From contig CAIIXF020000002.1 in NCBI GenBank assembly GCA_903813345.2, forward strand, positions 7,459,555 to 7,523,554: DNA of 64,000 nt. Reading direction: 5' to 3'. Origin of the DNA: Owenia fusiformis (Eukaryota > Annelida > Polychaeta > Sabellida > Oweniidae). Positions 46,191 to 57,200 of the stretch are shown piece after piece. The stretch's first letter is position 1. The number at the start of each line of letters is the position of its first letter. The notes beneath the pieces are model-generated. The model searched no databases, was not told the DNA's origin, and saw only the letters and a list, made by a program, of their open reading frames with translations. The translations under genes were made by a program, and so were the position numbers.

Positions 46191-46669
46191 CTACAATAAA
46201 TGTGTTTTCATATGCTGTTTCTTAAAGTTGAATGTGAATGTTTTAGTACATATTGGGCAAACCAGATCTCTGTTGACGTGAATCTTATATCCTGCGCTGG
46301 TGTCAAATGTCTTGTAACAGAAGCTGCAGTGGAACTTTTTGCCTTTTGTGTGTCCTTTCACATGATTGATTACTTCATCAACAGAGAGGTGATCAACTCT
46401 TGAGTTGCAAGATCCACAAAATCGGTTATGAATTAAAGTCACGTGAGGTTCCACGCAACGAACTGTCGGGAAAACTTGACTGCAAGAATCGCAGGGATAA
46501 TTAGTTTGGTCCTCTACCGGCTCTGGGAGGCGACTCAGATCTAACGTTGTATCGACTGATGGGTTTGGAGCAAAGTTGGCGATTCTTTCAAAGATGGCTG
46601 CCTCATTGTATGATGCATGATGGGATAGCTGTTGTTCCTGTTGTCGCTTGTAATTATGTCTTCCACTTC
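46191..46669 (-). CDS. Alternative terminal exon A: four-finger C2H2 module
   Basis: Acceptor TTCGCTCCAG (AG at 46671-46670), phase 1 entry (G|GA AGT GGA), TAG stop at 46191. The isoform would be 354 aa. No ATG lies in frame near its start, so it can only be expressed by splicing to an upstream exon. The linker is SGRHNYKRQQEQQLSHHASY, then ...SRLPEPVEDQTN. Fingers: YPCDSCSQVFPTVRCVEPH-x4-H; FCGSCNSRVDHL...H-x3-H; CSFCYKTFDTSAGYKIH with VNRD; CPICTKTFTFNFKKQHMKTH. It is the terminal exon closest to the shared exons and most like exon F. Confidence 0.83.
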
Positions 46670-47889
46670 CTGGAGCGAAGACGTAAACATCTCTTTATTG
46701 ACTGTGTTCAACAATGTCATTTTTAAACAGCAAGTTGAAATTCCATAATTTCTGGCTATTAGCTGTCAGCCAAAAGCTGTTAACAAATGAGCAATTTCTC
46801 CATTACTGTCAACTTTTTTTGCAATTTAGACACACAAAAAATCATTCAGGTCATAAACTTAACTTGTACCTCCTATTACTTGTACATACATGTGCACTGT
46901 ACTTTCTTTGTGTTGGCCAACATTCCTATGATTTTCAAAAACAAGGGGTGATAAGACAACGGACATGTATAAATTCTATTTGATTTTCTGCTTAAACATA
47001 TTAGTCGCTGCCTCATTTAATAATGGCTCTGCATAGATTCCTTACTGATGACCACAGTGTTCAGTGAACTCCCAGGATTTTTTCTCAGGTGCGTGCAAAA
47101 TTCTCATTTTCACAATTTGTCAAAATATGCCAATTTTTCATGATTTTTTAATTTTCAAGTGGGTGCAAATGGATTTTCAGGTGGGTGCAAGCCTGTTTTC
47201 AAAATCTCAAGTGGGTGCTGCGCCCACTTGCTTTAATGCTGGGGAGATCACTGGTGTTAAAGATATAAAAAACAAGAACATGATCTTGAAAAAGATTCCT
47301 AATTCATTAAGACTCCTGGTTTCCACCTATAAGACCATGGTCTACTTACTGGATAGCCCCAATTCTGTTCATTTCTTATTAAACATTTATATTTAGCACA
47401 ATGTGTGCCTAAACACAGTGTTGCCTAAAAGTATACTTTATATTGCTCATTTTGGTTGTGAAAGAAACATATTATTTAAAAAATAGGAACATGGTTGCTG
47501 AACTGAGAATGGCATTCAGGCTAGTGTCCAGTCAACAACCATTGGTTGCTATAGCAACAAGGCAACTTTGTATTTTGAGCGCTATTGACACCATATTACC
47601 AAAGCTCAAAAACTAACTTTTAAAGGACCTAAAACCATGGAGTGAAACTTTGTTTTGCTGCAAAGATGTGCCTTAAAGTCAAAGTCAGAACTATTCGGTC
47701 AGATTCTTTTCCAGATTATACACAATGTCTTCATACCCTTCAAAATCGATAATATTGTTATATTTAAAAAATGCAAACACTGATTTTATCTTTTTATCTT
47801 AAAAATTGCAAAGACTAAAAAAATCAAATTGTAAATTTTGAGAGATACAATTTACAAATTTTATATTCACAATAGTTTAGCTTTCATGA
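46670..47889. other. Intron between exon 2 and terminal exon A
   Basis: 47085-47225 contains the dispersed words GTGGGTGCAAATGGAT and AATATGCCAATTTTTCATGA, shared with 37985-38105 and 50400-50460. No exon-like block is visible. Confidence 0.45.
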
Positions 47890-48248
47890 TATACTGTACT
47901 CCCACTAATATTTGACCCTATTATATTTCGCGTTTTTGGCATTTTGAAATTTAGCAGCTATTATATTTCGCTAATTTTTGTTTTTTTGAAATTTCGCGGT
48001 TATTAATTTCCGCACATTTGTCATACAGTATCACTCTTTTGACTTTGATATCGGCCATGGTTGTTCCTTCACCCATTGATATTGTCAACATTGAGATACC
48101 CGGGAATTTCCTCAAGGAATTTCGCGACTATCAAATTTAGCGAATTAAAACTGGAGAAATTTCGCGGCTATTATATTTCACGAATTTTCCAAAAGTCGCG
48201 AAAAGCGTGAAATATAGTAGCGTGCGAAAATTACCGGGAGTACAGTAT
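47890..48248. mobile_element. ~360-bp MITE with TACTGTACTCCC ends
   Basis: ATACTGTACTCCCACTAATA at 47890 is mirrored by GGGAGTACAGTAT ending at 48248. The body repeats 'TATTATATTTCGC' and 'AATTTCGCG' in both orientations, the same vocabulary as 9846-10200. Confidence 0.75.
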
Positions 48249-48319
48249 TGCCAAAATTATCAGAAAAATCATGGACTGAACTTTGTCTTTTCCTTATTCT
48301 TTCTCAAGAAGGATTGTCT

Positions 48320-48640
48320 ATGATCCCAAAGATTACAAAGGAAGATAGCTTTCCATGATGCACCACAAAATGGTCTCAGGAAGACCAAAGGAGGCTAGCC
48401 CCCATGATTCTAATTTCTGTCACAGGAGTACCAAAGGAGGTTGGCCGCTATGATTCACCACAATATTAGCACAAAAGGACCAAAGGAGGCTAGCCTCCTG
48501 TGATTCACCACAATACTGTCACAGGAGTACCAAAGGAGGTTGGCCACCATGATTCACCACAATATTGGCACAAGAGGCCCAAATGAGGCTAGCCTCGTGT
48601 GATTCACCACAATACTGTCACAGGAGGATCAGAGGTGTCT
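48320..48640. repeat. ~50-bp minisatellite in intron 2
   Basis: Units of 49-51 bp (CACCACAATATTGGCACAAG, AGGACCAAAGGAGGCTAGCC, TCCTGTGATT with a GGTTGGCC variant) are repeated about six times, with the two variants roughly alternating. No relation to a nearby exon is seen. Confidence 0.85.
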
Positions 48641-49211
48641 GGCTAAATTGTGTAATTTCAAACTGCTATAATAGGTGACTGTAATGTGAATTCCAACAAA
48701 TCAGTAGAAAAATGGGTTCATACTATTGACCATTCACAAAGGACAGCTTTCACCAGTATGGAGCTTTCATACCAATTGGAGATAAACATATCGCCTTTAA
48801 TGGGCAGATCAAAAGTTTTTAAGGTGAAATTTAGAAGGGAGTCAAAAAGTCCATCCCCAAATCCCCCTGGCTTTAAGGGCATGATAGACAGCCCACTGAT
48901 GGAACATTTATATTATCACAGATAAAGGGAACCAACCTCCAATCCTCCAAGACATAGACACTATTACCCTACTTAATTTAGTGGTCATTTTAATTTGGCA
49001 TGAGTAAGTTGTGACTTCATTTGTGGCTATGTGAAAATATGATCCTTGACTTAACATCGTCTTAGCAACATACTCACTCCTTACAATATCACAGTCTGAT
49101 ATTTATTCTTGCCAAATTCGCCAAATTAAATCTTTGTTAATTTTTCAATTTTGCCGAATTAAAAAGCGCCAAATAAAGTAGAGTACCCGTATAAAAACTA
49201 GCTTCACCCAC
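48641..49211. other. Intron sequence next to shared exon 2
   Basis: 49105-49190 contains GCCAAATTCGCCAAATTAA and AAAAAGCGCCAAATAAAG, related to the MITE at 10266. Otherwise featureless. Confidence 0.45.
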
Positions 49212-49370
49212 CTTGTTGCTGATCCATGCTGCCCCCTGGTGGCTCCGAACCTGTATCTTCTATATAGATGGCGTCATCAGTATCCTCAACTTTAATCTGT
49301 TTTGTAATCGATTCTGCCTGTGCCTGGACTTCAGGTTGTTTTTTCCTCTTGCGTTGGCTCTTTGGGGTCC
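49212..49370 (-). CDS. Shared internal exon 2 of the zinc-finger gene (nuclear-localisation and SUMO-like motif)
   Basis: 159 bp, symmetric phase 1 (acceptor AACATTATTAG, donor CAACAAG|GTGGGT). It encodes isoform residues 143-195: a basic block TPKSQRKRKKQPEV (about 144-157) fitting a nuclear-localisation signal; IKVEDTDD (168-175), which matches the sumoylation consensus psi-K-x-E; and an acidic then Gly/Gln end (IEDTGSEPPGGSMDQQQ). The split Gly codon at the 3' junction combines with every terminal exon in frame. Because 159 is a multiple of three, skipping it would keep the frame. Its first ~30 bases are duplicated three times upstream in the intron. Confidence 0.82.
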
Positions 49371-49745
49371 CTAATAATGTTACATAAATGATGCATAATA
49401 TGTACTTTAATTAGACCCAAGCATGGACACAGAAGCCAAATGTAATATCAGGGTTTCAGGCTTTTTCCTCTTGCGTTGGCTCTTTGGGGTCCCTATAATG
49501 TTACATAAATGATGCATAATATGTACTTTAATTAGACCCAAGCATGGGCACAGAAGCCAAATGTAATACCAGGGTTTCAGGCTTTTTCCTTTAACGTTGG
49601 CTTGGAGGGGTCCCTATAATGTTACATAAATGATGCATAATATATGCTTTAATTAGACCCAAGCATGGACACAGAACCCAAATGTAATACCCCTCCTGAG
49701 TTTCAGGCTTATTCCTCTTATGTTTGGCTCTGAGGGATCTCTATA
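49371..49745 (-). repeat. Tandem ~121-bp duplication of exon 2's acceptor and 5' edge
   Basis: The minus-strand block ACATTATAG|GGACCCCAAAGAGC, CAACGCAAGAGGAAAAA recurs with AG at about 49493, 49614 and 49741 (exon 2 itself at 49371), spaced 122, 121 and 127 bp. Each copy keeps an acceptor-like AG. Reading through from the nearest copy meets a stop before exon 2, so use of the copies would give truncated products. Confidence 0.88.
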
Positions 49746-52728
49746 ATGTTACAAAAATGATACATAATATGTGCTTTTATTAGATCTATGCATGGGCATG
49801 GATGCCAAATGAAATATCAGGGCCTTTCTCTTGTGTTGGCTAACTAGGGTCCCTATTATTAAGTTAAATATATAATTAATGATACATGTATAATACATAA
49901 TAATATACATAATGATACATAATATGATACATAATGTGTATTGCTTTAATTAGATACTAGCTTTTTAAGACAGAGGCTTAATGTTATATACTTGACTGCC
50001 TGTGCCTGAAAAATGTAATAATATGATACATAATTGTATCCAGGGATCTCATTAACACACAAGTTATATTTATAAGCATTTCTGACTACAGGAATTATGA
50101 GAGAAAAGAACAAGCAAAATGAAGGCCCTTGACCTCCCCTCCGTCCCCCCCCCCCCCCCTTGAAGCAAGACTATATTGGAAATAACAATTTTAACATCGT
50201 ATCAGTTGCAAATTGCTCGAAACAGTTAATTTTGGTAAAACAATGAATATTGCTAGAATCTATTCTCAATAGTAAGAAAGGGGGTTCGTATACAGGACTT
50301 GCCTTTTGGAACTTTGTTGGCTCTCATATTAATAACTGATTTAGGTTGGACACATTGGTTGAGAATAATATGGATTTGATTTTTCCTATTCTTTTCTCAA
50401 TTGGAGATTTTTTCTCATTTTTAAGTGGGTGCAAATGGATCCTAAGTGGGTGCAATCATGACAAAATGTCACCACCTTAAGGTGCTCACAATATTATAAG
50501 TTCAATCTTAAGTCAGATTTGAATTTCTGAGAACTTGTAGATGATTTTGAAAAAATGGTCAATTGGAAGCCAGATGAAAAAATACCTTTTTGACCTTGAG
50601 AATGTCATTGAAAGTCAAATATTTTTAAATCTATAAATCTATAGTCAGATTTGAACTTTTAGATGATTTTGAAAAAAAAATTGGTCAATTTGAAGCAAGT
50701 TGAAAAATACCTTTTTGGCCTTGAAAAGGTCATTGAAGGTCAAATCTTAAATATAAGGTCAGATTTGAACTTCTGAAAACTTGAATCTTCATGATTTTGA
50801 AAAAAATTGAAGTCAGTCTAAACAGAATTTGTTAAGTTATTGGAAGTCATAAGAATTTGTTGCCGATTGTAAACCGACAACCACCAACCGCTGTCAAAAA
50901 AACGAAAGACCATAATAATATGTTACCACTTTTTGGTCAATGATGTCCTATTGTTATTGCTCATATAATATCTCACATACCATGGATATATCTTGAGAAT
51001 AACTTTTGAGTAAATTATTGCCGAAATATCGGAAATAATCAACAGAACAATCAAACTCCAGAATTAAACACAATCGATTGCTCGGCTATTGAGGGGAATC
51101 CCCATTGAGTCACACAAGCGCCCACAAGTGACTTGAACTAGGGAGCCAATCAGGTTTATGATAAACAAATTCAACGACCAATCAGATAACAGGAGGACTT
51201 TCCCGGAATATTCAAAATTCAGATTGAATTAATTTCTTCAAAAATAATTAGATAGGCCAACACAATCGCAAAATTAGCACTGAAAGAGGGGGATTTGGGA
51301 CTTCTTCTTTGGTAAGTAGATGTACATATGTGGTGAAACTCAATGTGCAAAAAAGTCCAGAGGGGTCTTGATTGTACTATCCTTTGGCATAGAGCCTCTT
51401 TAAACATATCAGGGTGCTAAATATGCTAATCAATCTAAATAAAGTATATATTTTATTTAGGTGGGTAGTGCTAATCTAACCTGGGGGCTGAAATGCTGAT
51501 GTAAATCCCTAAAAATTGTGTAACTTGGAGAACAATTTATCTTTTTAAACGTTTAATCTTTGAATCTGATTGTAATAATTATGTACATGTACATGTACCT
51601 CAAAATTAGTAAAATTCAGAACAAACTACATTTGTATCATCAACAAACTTTGACACAAACTTGGGTAAAGACTACAGCCAAAAAAATGGGGCATAGAAGA
51701 ACTCAGTTCCATATACTGATTGGAACCTTGGGGGACTTCACAAAGCCCCATTGAGAATGAATAAATGAATGAATGCTCAGGGCTCTTACTAGGCTTTTAG
51801 ACCATGGGCTGGCGCAGCACCACACTCCATTTAGCTCCCACCACAACCTATTGGCGAATATTGATTGTTTCCAAAGTTTAAACTTGACTGAATAGTACAA
51901 TAACGTCATTTCAAAGGGCAATATAGTGAAATATTGCCTTCGGCCCTCGATCCAATATTTAGAGGTTATGTCACTATCGTGGCATATATGCCCGAGGTCT
52001 CAGTGATATATGGCCCGACCTTGGGAGGGACATTGATCTCTGAGAACCGAGGGCATATGTGCCACGATAGTGACATAAACGATTTATAACATACCTACGA
52101 TGATGTAGACTGGTCAGAGAGTACCGTTTTCTTATAGAATTGACAAACAAATGGTTTGAAAATGATTGAAATGAGTTAAGAAAAATTGCTCGCGCAGTTT
52201 TATCTTCGATTGATTGGTTATGACGTCAGCGCCTTGACCAATCAGAAAGTTAACGGGCGCAGCCTTTTCAAAACTTATATTGGCCCGCTGTCTTGTGTAC
52301 ACTTTGCACTATACATCATCATAGGTATGTTATAATTCACTATATTGCCCGCAGAAATGACGTTATTAGTATTATTACCACCGTTAATGACCAGGACTGA
52401 AACAGCAAGAAAATCTTATGCACTGAACGATATCTAATTTCCCGGGGAAAATTGCATTCTTGACCGGCAATATGGACCACCACTATGACGTCACATATTC
52501 CTCAAGTCGATATAGTAAAATGAATGCCTTCTAAACTAGCACTAAACCCCTAGAACTGGCCCGGCAAGGTGGTAATAATACATAATATTAGCATGTAAAA
52601 AGGATAAAATATAACTATCATTTTTTTCCATGGGGTAATGTGAGATTTTTCATTATGTGATATGTCATGTGACATGTGACTTGTTGGGGACAGCAAAACC
52701 TTCAAAACAAAATTATGTCATTTATTAT
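49746..52728. other. Intron 1, distal part
   Basis: Contains a TAATGATACATAATA microsatellite-like stretch (49865-49945), a C tract of about 14 (50147), three diverged ~125-bp units containing 'GTCAGATTTGAACTTCTGA' and 'AAATACCTTTTTG' (50505-50800), and a palindrome at 51905-52085. No exon recognised. Confidence 0.5.
51905..52085. repeat. Nested palindrome (GGCATATATGCC / TATGTCACTATCGTGGCA)
   Basis: TATGTCACTATCGTGGCATA (51968) is mirrored by TATGTGCCACGATAGTGACA ending near 52076. Inner arms GCCCGAGG / CCGAGGGC and GGTCTCAGTGAT / ATCTCTGAGAACC enclose the centre. The CAATATAGTGAAATATTG hairpin lies at 51920. It is structurally like 23215-23345. Confidence 0.75.
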
Positions 52729-52732
52729 TTAA

Positions 52733-53025
52733 CCTCTTGAATACCCAGACTGACGGATATATCTGTCACAAATAAAATCCATTTGGAACCCAGAGCGACA
52801 GATATATCTGTCACAGAATTTTTCACTTAAACTGCTCTAACTTTGGCATTTTTTATCCAATCTTCACAAATTATGTTTTAGAATGTATGTAATGGGTCTA
52901 TGTTTACTATTCTTATGAAATCAAATATCAAACATTGTGTTTTTAGATCTAAATATCCAGAAAACTAGCAGAAAATGAAAAATGCTCTGGTTTCAAACCC
53001 TTTTTAGAGGCTGGTATTCAAGAGG
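52733..53025. mobile_element. ~290-bp piggyBac-type MITE
   Basis: The terminal CCTCTTGAATACC and its inverse GGTATTCAAGAGG are flanked on both sides by TTAA (52729-52732 and 53026-53029), the piggyBac target. Just inside, GACGGATATATCTGTCACA and GCGACAGATATATCTGTCAC are two hairpin-forming copies. Confidence 0.85.
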
Positions 53026-53205
53026 TTAAAAAGTGCACATATTATCAACAAAATTGCAAGATTTTGAAATAATTTTTGGCCAAGGGGGCCTAAAACTCCC
53101 CAACCTCCTCCTTGGCTATGGGCCTGGTGTATTAGGCTATATGGTATAAGCTTTAGAAATTGTACGACAAAACATATATAGAAATAAAGAGCAAATTAGT
53201 TATAC

Positions 53206-53657
53206 CATAGTTTGAATCTTTTGATGTACTGTCTGACTGATAAGTTTCCTGTGAATCTGCAACGTAACCCTGGACTTGATTCATTCCTCCAATAAACTGC
53301 GTTCCACCAGACGGATCAAATGATTCAGCTGTCGCATAAGCTCCACCTGATCTCCCAGCTATAGAACCTTTGGCTGCTTGAGACATAGGCTCTGTGTACT
53401 GTTGTTGTTGTTGTTCAGTCCATTGCAGTGAAGGATCAGACTGTACTGGGGGCTCTTCAGGCTTCATTATTGTTCTATGCATTTTAACGACGATCTCTGG
53501 AGCAATCTGACTGTGCGTTATACATATTATCCCATCGATTTCTAGAGATTCATCAAACTCGACATTCTGGGTACATAGCTTAAGAACGGCATCCTGGATC
53601 AGTTGAGTAAGCACTGCTTTTCTAGCTGCCATTGTTGAAAGGTTGCAGTTAAGATAT
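53206..53657 (-). CDS. Shared first coding exon of the zinc-finger gene
   Basis: Acceptor TTTTTTCCAG (AG at 53659-53658) precedes a 25-base leader and the ATG at 53632 (CAACAATGG, strong context), so at least one non-coding exon should lie further upstream. Coding continues 142 codons to donor TATG|GTATAA at 53206, phase 1. The first ~55 residues look folded: helix MAARKAVLTQLIQDAVLKLC, then FDESLEIDGIICITHSQ and a strand APEIVVKMHRTIM. The rest is Q/S/G-rich (EQQQQQYTEPMSQ, SGGAYATAESFDPSGG). It is not a BTB domain and I do not recognise the fold. It would be the common N-terminus of all isoforms, perhaps a dimerisation or partner-binding module. Confidence 0.82.
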
Positions 53658-53825
53658 CTGGAAAAAATGTCATATGTACCATGATATTATGTTCCTAACT
53701 GGTTAGGCCAAACAAAAATATATGTCGGTTTCCTGCTCCATGTATTTTCAGATTAGGGTAGGTAGGTAGGAGGATTACTTTATTTTTCATTAAAATTTTA
53801 CTCAATTTTTTTTAGGGTAGGTCAC

Positions 53826-54207
53826 ACGCGGTCCTAACTTCGACCGTTAATTTGAATTTTTGACCTACCGGATGTTTGAAAATCAAGGATTGCGACTCTC
53901 ATACTGCACCGTTTTTCTTCAAACGTATTTCTGTCGGTGCATTACTTTATTGTAAAGAGTCCCTCGTTCAAGCAGCATTTTGGTCTCCAGCTGTTAGAAG
54001 GCCTTCTTACAGCTGGGGACCAAAATGCCGCTGGAAGTAGGGACTCTGTTTAAGAGAATAATAAACCATCAGAAAGGGATTTTTGTTATGCTTTGAATGG
54101 AACAAGTTTGAAGAAAAACGGTGCAGTATGAGACTCGTAATCCTTGATTTTCAAACATCCGGTATGTCAAAAATTCAAAATAACGGTCGAAGTTAGGACC
54201 GCGTGGG
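53826..54207. mobile_element. Near-perfect ~380-bp foldback element
   Basis: ACGCGGTCCTAACTTCGACC is mirrored by GGTCGAAGTTAGGACCGCGT. Similarity runs almost the full ~190 bp per arm (TTGAAAATCAAGGATTGCGA against TCGTAATCCTTGATTTTCAA) to a centre near 54003 (TGTTAGAAGGCCTTCTTACA). It sits just 5' of the first coding exon. Confidence 0.85.
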
Positions 54208-57200
54208 TCAGTCGGAAAAATATTTTATCTTATGTTTTTGTCATCTCCTGTTTTGTTATTTGCTGTTAACTACCATGAGACCTTAATTCATCATGCAGTC
54301 TACAATCATTTGATCCATTATCTTACTTAAAACCTTCAGATATTGAACTAAATAAACAACTTGGCTGTAATTAGTTTATTTAAAAATCTGTTTTTATATT
54401 TCTGGCCTATAATTTGAAGATCTAGAGTAATTGCTAGATCCCTCTGGGAGTCAATTCTGAGCCTCTTTTTTGAAGATCTAAGGCAATTGCTAGACCCCTC
54501 TAGGAGTTGATTGCGGGTCTCTATTTTGAAGAGCAAAAATGGCGAACTATTCAAGAAAATAATCAATATTTCCTGTGTTTCAAGTGTTTTGGGGGCCCTA
54601 ACGATAATATTACTGTAAATGTTCCAGAGTATGAGAAATATGGACACCTGGGCCTGATGTAAGTAAAACATTTCAGAAGGAAATGTATTGTTTTGATCGA
54701 GTAGGGGCAGAGATAGAATATTTTATTATTCAGTGTACTAAAAAATGTCTTAGGGTCGGGGGTTCAAACTAGGGTCGGTCGGGGTTCCGGAAACGGCCAT
54801 ATATTTTTGTTTGGCCTAATAGGAGAGGGGATATTAGTAGACAATGGTTCTTTAAACATCATATCATAGTTTTGGATAATGGGGGTTTGTTTTCCTAAAT
54901 ACAGTACTCCGTGGCAGGTATTGAGGGGCTAGGGGCCAAAAAAATTTAGGGCCCGAAATCTGCTTCTCTCCACAAGAGTAGGTCAATTATGGTAACAAAC
55001 TGATATACTGGGCATTAATTTCTAATTTTGGCCCCAAAATTTCAAAATGTTTGTCTCTCCATTCTATATTTTCAGGTACGCCACTGTGACTGGTTGTTCT
55101 CATTTTCATTTTCTTGTTCACTATTTTGTAGTTATTGTTGTTTTAAAAGGAGGTCATATTTTCTCAAAAGAAAGTAATTTTCCAAGAATTTTAACATTTG
55201 CAAGAGAGGAACGAATTGCATGAAGATTCTTTGAGAATAAGTGGGGGAAACCACCAACCAAAGAACGACTTTGCAATGTTACATGCATATAGAAAAATAC
55301 ATACATATGTAGAGTTATTAGCATAAATGTCATAGTTTAAAGGGTAAATGGAAATATAAACACTTCCGGTTAATATTCTGACATTTAGTTTTTGGACTTC
55401 TCTTAATTCACTAAAGTTGAGTTACTTACTCGAGTCTCTAGCCAAATTACTTGGCTAGAAGACTGGCATATGGACCATTGTGCACTAGTGAAAACGTTTA
55501 TTCTGCATTTAGATTTTTTTTAGATGTTATTCTAAGAATTGTAATGAGAATATTTCATCAAATAGAATGTAAACGAATACTATCCTTTGTGAGATATTGC
55601 ATGCTTTCATCTAAACTTAAAATCATTTGGTCTGCCATTTATAAAAACATCTGTTGAGGTTGATCTTTATCTTGCTTTAGCGAAAAACAAAATGGCCGTT
55701 TTTACGAAGTATCTTTTTCAAAAGATTGCTCTTAGAAAAGACTAAATAAAAGCCGATGTTGATGGTCATATGAACTAAGACTACATACTAAGTTCAATGA
55801 AGGTATGTTTATTACATTTGAGTTAATTTATAGCAACAGTCCACACAGGATAGCGTAAAAAGCAATAAAACAAACAGGGCTTGATGATAGCGTAAGGCCA
55901 CACCGTGGCAGAAGAATAAGGTAAGAGTATACCATTGATAGTGCTGACTTTGCACCAATCGATGTCAGGTGTTGATACATGTTCCTGTGATTTGGCAATA
56001 TCAAACAGATAAATAGAGTCCTAGACCTGTTCCAATATTGTAAAAGTATATCAGGGTTGTGATGACAAAGGATCTTGAATAAAAAATTGTACTGATGATA
56101 GACAATCATCAAAAAGAACACTCAAGGGACTTGCAAGACAGTTTTTCAAAATTCGCCATTTTGACCAATAGGATTGCAGCATTTTGTGGTAATAAGCAAC
56201 AAATTTGCCACAAAGAGTGGTAATGGGCAGAACAGATAATTATAAGGTCAACAATGTAGGCCTACGCCGCTCATCTTCTCCCCGACATCTAATTTAGATG
56301 TTCTCCCGGGCGATAATAGAGGAATTTCACAATTTCCAGAAATTCAAATTGATTTATTTAATTCATCATGCCCTTTAAAACGTATCTATTGAGCCAGCAA
56401 ATGACTCTTGACACGAACTCTATTTTGCATAATTATTATATCACAACATTACCTTTGATATCTGGTAAAATGAAGAAAAGTTCCGTCAAATTTCTAATGA
56501 GCTTTTGTTCCTGGCAGGTGCTTTTTCTATAGATGGCGATAGTGCAGTTTGCACCAGAATACTAAACATTTTTAATTTTGGACAAAACACACTCAGGTTC
56601 TGCCCCCCCCCCCCCCCTTATAAAAAGCTGGCTACGGGCATGGATGTCCTATTAATTTATGATCCTACTCTCCATTGATTTATATGGTGACCTATATTGT
56701 GTATACCTACTATTTCCACGCCTTACCATCGATAACGTACAGTGACAAAATATACTGTCGTACACTTTAGATGCACGGTGTCACTATTCAAACAAGTCAA
56801 AATATAGGACCACTGCCATACAAATGCTATGACTGCTCCAAAGTAGAATATTTCCCGGGAAAAAAGTTAATTATTTAAACCATGGGCTTTCATGAAAGCC
56901 CATGTTTAAACTGAAGAAGGCCCCATGCAAGAAGAAGGCGATCTTTGAGGAAAACGTACCTAAACAATCAAATTAGAATATGTGTAGGCTTAACTACTAG
57001 ACCAATGCCATACCATAAGCTTAATTGTGAGATAACATATTTTCCATGACCATTCTCATGACCAGAAAGTGGAAAAATCTGACCATTGCCATACCATTGC
57101 CATACCTCAAAAGACATAATTTGGAGGCATTCTCATATTATCACATCCTAAAATTTGGGTCCATTGACAGGCAAATGTCAAAAAGGTACCCCATGTGCAC

